From positions 47,116,201-47,180,200 of the forward strand of contig CM019069.1 in assembly GCA_009667805.1 (NCBI GenBank): DNA of 64,000 bases, given 5' to 3'. This DNA comes from Leptobrachium leishanense. Taxonomy: Eukaryota > Chordata > Amphibia > Anura > Megophryidae. How positions within the stretch are numbered: position 1 is the stretch's first letter; each line of letters starts with the position of its first letter. The position numbers and the translations under genes were made by a program. Below are positions 59,976 through 64,000 of the stretch, in pieces. The notes under the pieces were generated by a model. That model was not told the origin of the DNA and searched no databases. It saw only the letters and a program-made list of their open reading frames with translations.

Positions 59976-61945
59976 TGTACATTCCGAATTGATACGAAAA
60001 TGTTCGGGTCGATCCAGAAACATTCTATCACTTCCGTTCATTATGATAATTCGGAATTTTGGATGCTCCCGAATTGCCGAAAAGCCGATATTTAGTCTGA
60101 AAATCAATTTGGATGACACGAAAACAACACAAAATGCCCATACCTATTCTAGACCACAATAATAAAATGCTTTAAAGATTGCAGTGTAAATGGGTATATG
60201 GTGTGGAAAACAATGTGACCTCGTGAGGGAGAGAAATGTATTCTGACAGTGTTAGCTAGATTTACGACTGAATGAAATGTGTGTATGTCAATGTACAAAC
60301 CACTTGAGCAAGAACAACCACAGTTTTGATAATTCATATGGCAGGTTATATAAAGGATATATATTTAAATACTTTGTTTCAGAATAGTTTTTCAGTGTTC
60401 CTAGTGTTCTTCTCTAGGGAATGAAAGCTACCGTTTTTTTTATTTTTACCTGCCATGAACAAAGTCTTCCTATATGTAAGGGGTAACTTATGCATATTTG
60501 TCAGCTTTCTGGAAAGATGGCCCCAGGGAGCTGTTGATAGTTTTACTAGCTCTATATATGTTTAAGTGCATATAAATGTTCTTATATTTCCCTTAATAAA
60601 ATTTCTTTATGACAAACAAATGTTAACAAGTAGAGAGAAAAGCACGAGACTTTGAACATACCTATTCTGATCCAGTCGTTTTGTTAGCGGCTAGCCTCAG
60701 AATGAAACAGAGGCTCAAAGTCATACTGGTAGCGGACTCCATGGAGCCCATCGCGCCATGAGCTCTCACTACTAGTGAGATTGTGTAGGAGGCATTGAAG
60801 AAGTGCAGAGGGACACTGGAAACTATTTGTTCCCAGTCTCCTGCTGCTCATGGCGAGAAGAAGCAGCAGTTGGCGCCCCCTCTGTGGGATGAGGGATAAA
60901 TAAGGGATTTTTGAGGGTTTCGTTTACAGTCATAAGTGAATTTTGACAAAGCAAAATCACTTAACACCAGGTCCTGTAAATCAGCATTTCTTTGCAATCT
61001 ACCGTGGAATATCTTGTGCTTCTAATCGCAGGTGCAAATTAACACTTCCTGTGCAAGAGATACAAGGTATAGAAGATGTTAATTTACCTTAAGGACGCGC
61101 TGTAATTCAGCCACAAATAAGGTGTAATAGCAACTCCAACCGTTAAGATATTGGCTGGGGATGTTCTGTATGGCAGCTCCAGGCAATATCTTACCGGCAA
61201 TAGTGGAATAGTGCCCTGTTTTTTTTTGCCCTAACAGGGGCTTGTTTGGTGCTGGTTATAATCAAACCTATTTTGTTTCTGAGCTGAAAGTGGCTGGAGG
61301 CTGCGTGTTGACATTTGGTTAGGATCCACCTAAAGAGGTTTGCCTTGGCTCGCGCAGGTGAACTTACTCCTTAATCGCCATTTACGTAAACTGAACATCT
61401 CTGTGCTTTATTTTTTTAGCATGGTTATATCAAATTCAAAGCACAGATGACAATTTTTGGCAAAAATATTTAACAACAACATCTATTTAAAATTTTATTG
61501 TATTTTCTTCAAAAATAATGTCGTCGCTAACAGTTGTTGGGTTCTGATACAGAAGACACCCTCTCCTCGTGAAGCTGGGCTGAGGGACCACTTTTTCTTT
61601 TTTATTCAGACTGTACTTTTTAACCCAATTTTTTGGTTGTTCCCAGCCCTGTGGGAGAGGTGACTGAGCCCAGATGTAGAGCCATTGGGGGAGTGCATGT
61701 CCATATTGTATGTCGAAATGTCCCCCTGTGGACTGGATATAAAGTCTGTTCACTGTATACATGTGCTTTGTGGGTACCAAAAAATAAATTCTTGCTTTTC
61801 TTCATCAATTATCAGCTGGTGTGTGTGGGAACTTCACTACACCTGCCATAACCACACTCGATGTCTGAACTGTGAAAAGGAGCTGACTTGGTGGACAGAC
61901 CCTGCTTTTGTCCGATGGAGCTCCACCACAGTTTTATTGAACTGA
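59976..61945. repeat. Dispersed-repeat fragments; no gene
   Basis: 59985-60120 resembles 56145-56300. About 60740-60900 resembles 3290-3500 (ctccatggagc, cccagtctc). The remainder shows no supported coding exon. Confidence 0.4.
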
Positions 61946-61949
61946 GTAG

Positions 61950-62060
61950 AGCAGAGGTGAGCAACCTCCAGATGTTTTGGTACTACATCTCCCATGATGA
62001 TCAGCCACTTATTAGGTTAGCTGAGCCTCATGGGAAATTTAGTTCTAAAAGATCTGGGGC
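61950..62060. repeat. Foldback repeat fragment
   Basis: gtgagcaacctccagatgtt and ctacatctcccatgatgatc are followed by the inverted catgggaaatttagttct and aaagatctgggg. Same family as 31859-31990. Confidence 0.55.
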
Positions 62061-62374
62061 GTTATTCCATAGTTGTTGCTACTGTAGCGTCTCGATAAGT
62101 AAGTGTTAGCGCTAGGATTAGTAAGTTTAACGTCTGGCATTGATAGTCCATAGAGAAAGAAACCAATAAGTGCCGCGCTCAATTGGCAACCTTTTCGATG
62201 CACTCAACAGTAGTCCTATATTCAGTCTATATTGATCGTATCACCTCTAAAAGAGACACAATAACATTTATTTTTAGGGCAACACTGTTTTATCAAACTT
62301 TCTATCTAGAGAAAGGTGCAAAAAAACCTCTCAAACAGAGAGCCACTCTGGCTCTATTAATTAATTAATTAATT

Positions 62375-62478
62375 TATTTTATTTATAAAGGATTTTGCCA
62401 GGAAGGATACTTTGAGATTTCTCTCATTTTCAAGTATGTCCTGGGTTCAAGAACATTGAATTGTTACAGAAATACAAA
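62375..62478 (-). mobile_element. LINE 3' tail fragment
   Basis: Contains attttgccaggaaggatac, tttcaagtatgtcctgggtt and caagaacattgaattgttac, the reverse complement of the LINE tail at 17520-17610, including LINE-specific sequence 5' of the SINE-shared part. Confidence 0.75.
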
Positions 62479-62479
62479 G

Positions 62480-62720
62480 TTACAGTTACAAGTACTTAAA
62501 CAGCGCCAACAAATTCCATAGCGCTTTACAATGGGGAAGCACAAACAGCAGACTTACATGATACAAGAGGAAATAAAACCCTGGTCGTCGGATAACTGTC
62601 CAGGTTATACATCACTTTAAACCAAAAGCTCAGGCAGACATCCCATGAGCTTACACTCTAAGGGACTAGGGTAACTGAAACAAATGGGAGCAGAGGGAAG
62701 GTGAAACTGGTGGCCAGTAG
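62480..62720 (-). mobile_element. L2-type LINE 3' end fragment
   Basis: cagcgccaacaaattccata, gcgctttacaatgggg and gagcttacactctaaggg match the layout of 11049-11215 and of L2-type 3' ends, in reverse orientation. Confidence 0.65.
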
Positions 62721-62739
62721 AATATCATAGGGATTGCAT

Positions 62740-63125
62740 GAAATGGACCAGATTATTTGGGCTTAGTAAGGGTAATTAGTGAGAGAAGTGGAGACAGCTG
62801 GAAAGGATGCCTGAAATTAGGGACCAGCCCTGGGTGGGAAGGTGGATGGGGAGGGTCCGCAGAGGGAAGGAATGGAGGTGAGTCTGTGATGGAGTTTGCT
62901 GTGGAAAGAATGAGGTTTGTGACATGCACAGATAGCACCAATTAACAAACATGTGGGGGAGGGAGGAGGAGGGAAGCACAGATTTTTTCTATCTGAAATG
63001 GAGGGAGATTCAAAATACTTGAAAAGACTAGTCAGGAAATAATAAATGCAGACATAAAAATACATTTGCAAGATTATGGCAGCCTGGGGTATTATGTCGG
63101 ACGCCTTGTTGAAATGGTGGATACC
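62740..63125. other. Unique sequence holding the minisatellite progenitor
   Basis: No gene. About 62851-62905 (gtccgcagagggaaggaatg, gaggtgagtctgtgatgg, agtttgctgtgg) is a single copy of most of the unit expanded at 63126. Confidence 0.6.
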
Positions 63126-63683
63126 TTGAATGCTTGGTTCAGGGCCGCAGAGGGAAGGAATGGAGGTGAGTCTCTGACTGAGTTTGCTTGAATGCTTGGT
63201 TCAGGGCCGCAGAGGGAAGGAATGGAGGTGAGTCTGTGATGGAGTTTGCTTGAATGCTTGGTTCAGGGCCGCAGAGGGAAGGAATGGAGGTGAGTCTGTG
63301 ATGGAGTTTGCTTGAATGCTTGGTTCAGGGCCGCAGAGGGAAGGAATGGAGGTGAGTCTGTGATGGAGTTTGCTTGAATGCTTGGTTCAGGGCCGCAGAG
63401 GGAAGGAATGGAGGTGAGTCTCTGACTGAGTTTGCTTGAATGCTTGGTTCAGGGCCGCAGAGGGAAGGAATGGAGGTGAGTCTGTGATGGAGTTTGCTTG
63501 AATGCTTGGTTCAGGGCCGCAGAGGGAAGGAATGGAGGTAAGTCTGTGATGGAGTTTGCTTGAATGCTTGGTTCAGGGCCGCAGAGGGAAGGAATGGAGG
63601 TGAGACTGTGATGGAGTTTGCTTGAATGCTTGGTTCAGGGCCGCAGAGGGAAGGAATGGAGGTGAGTCTGTGATGGAGTTTGC
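63126..63683 (+). repeat. 62-bp minisatellite, nine units
   Basis: The unit runs ttgaatgcttggttcagggc, cgcagagggaaggaatggag, gtgagtctgtgatggagttt, gc. Unit starts fall every 62 bp from 63126 to 63622. Two units (first and fifth) carry tctgactgag instead of tgtgatggag, so variants are interspersed. Confidence 0.95.
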
Positions 63684-64000
63684 TGTGGAAAGTAGATGGA
63701 CTCTTTACGGCCGTCCTCAGCCCTTTCCCGAACAGTAAGTCCGTGATGATTTCTTTAAAAGACAAGTATCGACATGGTGTAGGTCGAATAAACCACAAGA
63801 ACTATAAAATACATATGGATTCACTCACGTGGTTCTGAGCCTAAGGGAGGCCCTCCTTATTCAGCATGCGGTCGTTTGTACGGTACAACCGAAACCCCAA
63901 TAGAAAACTGGTAGGCAGGCATTTTCTGGAAAAATATTTATTTAAAATAACACTGAGACGTGTTTTGGTAGTAACACAGACCACCTTTTTCTTTTTTTTA
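63684..64000. other. No gene seen
   Basis: Ends with gagacgtgttttggtagt, similar to the acgcgttttgg motif in the foldback elements. The element, if any, runs off the window. Confidence 0.4.

Overview
The window looks like repeat-dense vertebrate intergenic or intronic DNA, most likely from an amphibian such as a frog. This is inferred from L2-type and L1-type LINEs, Tc1/mariner, hAT, Harbinger-like and TTAA-type DNA elements, a tRNA-derived SINE, AC/TG microsatellites and one CpG island. There are no operons, bacterial genes, viruses, CRISPR arrays, rRNA genes or functional tRNA genes. No complete host protein-coding gene could be recognised. Nearly all protein-like signal comes from broken transposon genes.

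Layout. 1-13 kb: a Harbinger-type MITE cut by the window edge, a Tc1 element (1086-2605), a short unclassified insertion with a 16-bp target duplication, a broken but nearly full-length L2-type LINE (about 4260-7655), a second MITE, a hAT element with an 8-bp duplication, a tRNA-derived SINE, LINE tails and an L1 tail with a 13-bp duplication. 13-34 kb: further Harbinger MITEs, a three-deep nest at 19.9-21.7 kb, a 31-bp GC-rich minisatellite (23.05-23.64 kb), and a Tc1 element (27.3-29.3 kb) carrying a Harbinger MITE beside its transposase start. 34.7-37.8 kb: a 3-kb array of AT-run/CG-run units. 38.4-39.05 kb: a CpG island with a YY1-like ATG. 40,611-40,813: the only candidate host exon. 41.5-53 kb: a foldback element with a hAT MITE in one arm, a hAT element with a Harbinger MITE inside it, an L1-type LINE on the minus strand, a MITE with hairpin ends, and an ORF1-only L1-type element on the plus strand. 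53-64 kb: more MITEs, a telomere-like 37-bp array, a 678-bp palindrome with a 5-bp duplication, LINE tails and a 62-bp minisatellite.

How the parts relate. Eleven copies of one Harbinger-type MITE family occur in 64 kb, and most have identical 3-bp TAA or TTA duplications. Nested insertions give a relative order of activity: Tc1, hAT and foldback elements were already present when Harbinger, hAT MITE and small retroposon-like insertions landed in them. The SINE shares its 3' tail with LINE fragments in the window, so that LINE group probably mobilised it. The autonomous-type coding regions seen (two Tc1 transposases, the L2 ORF, the L1 ORF2 and the L1 ORF1) all carry stops, frameshifts or deletions, so no intact mobility gene is visible here.
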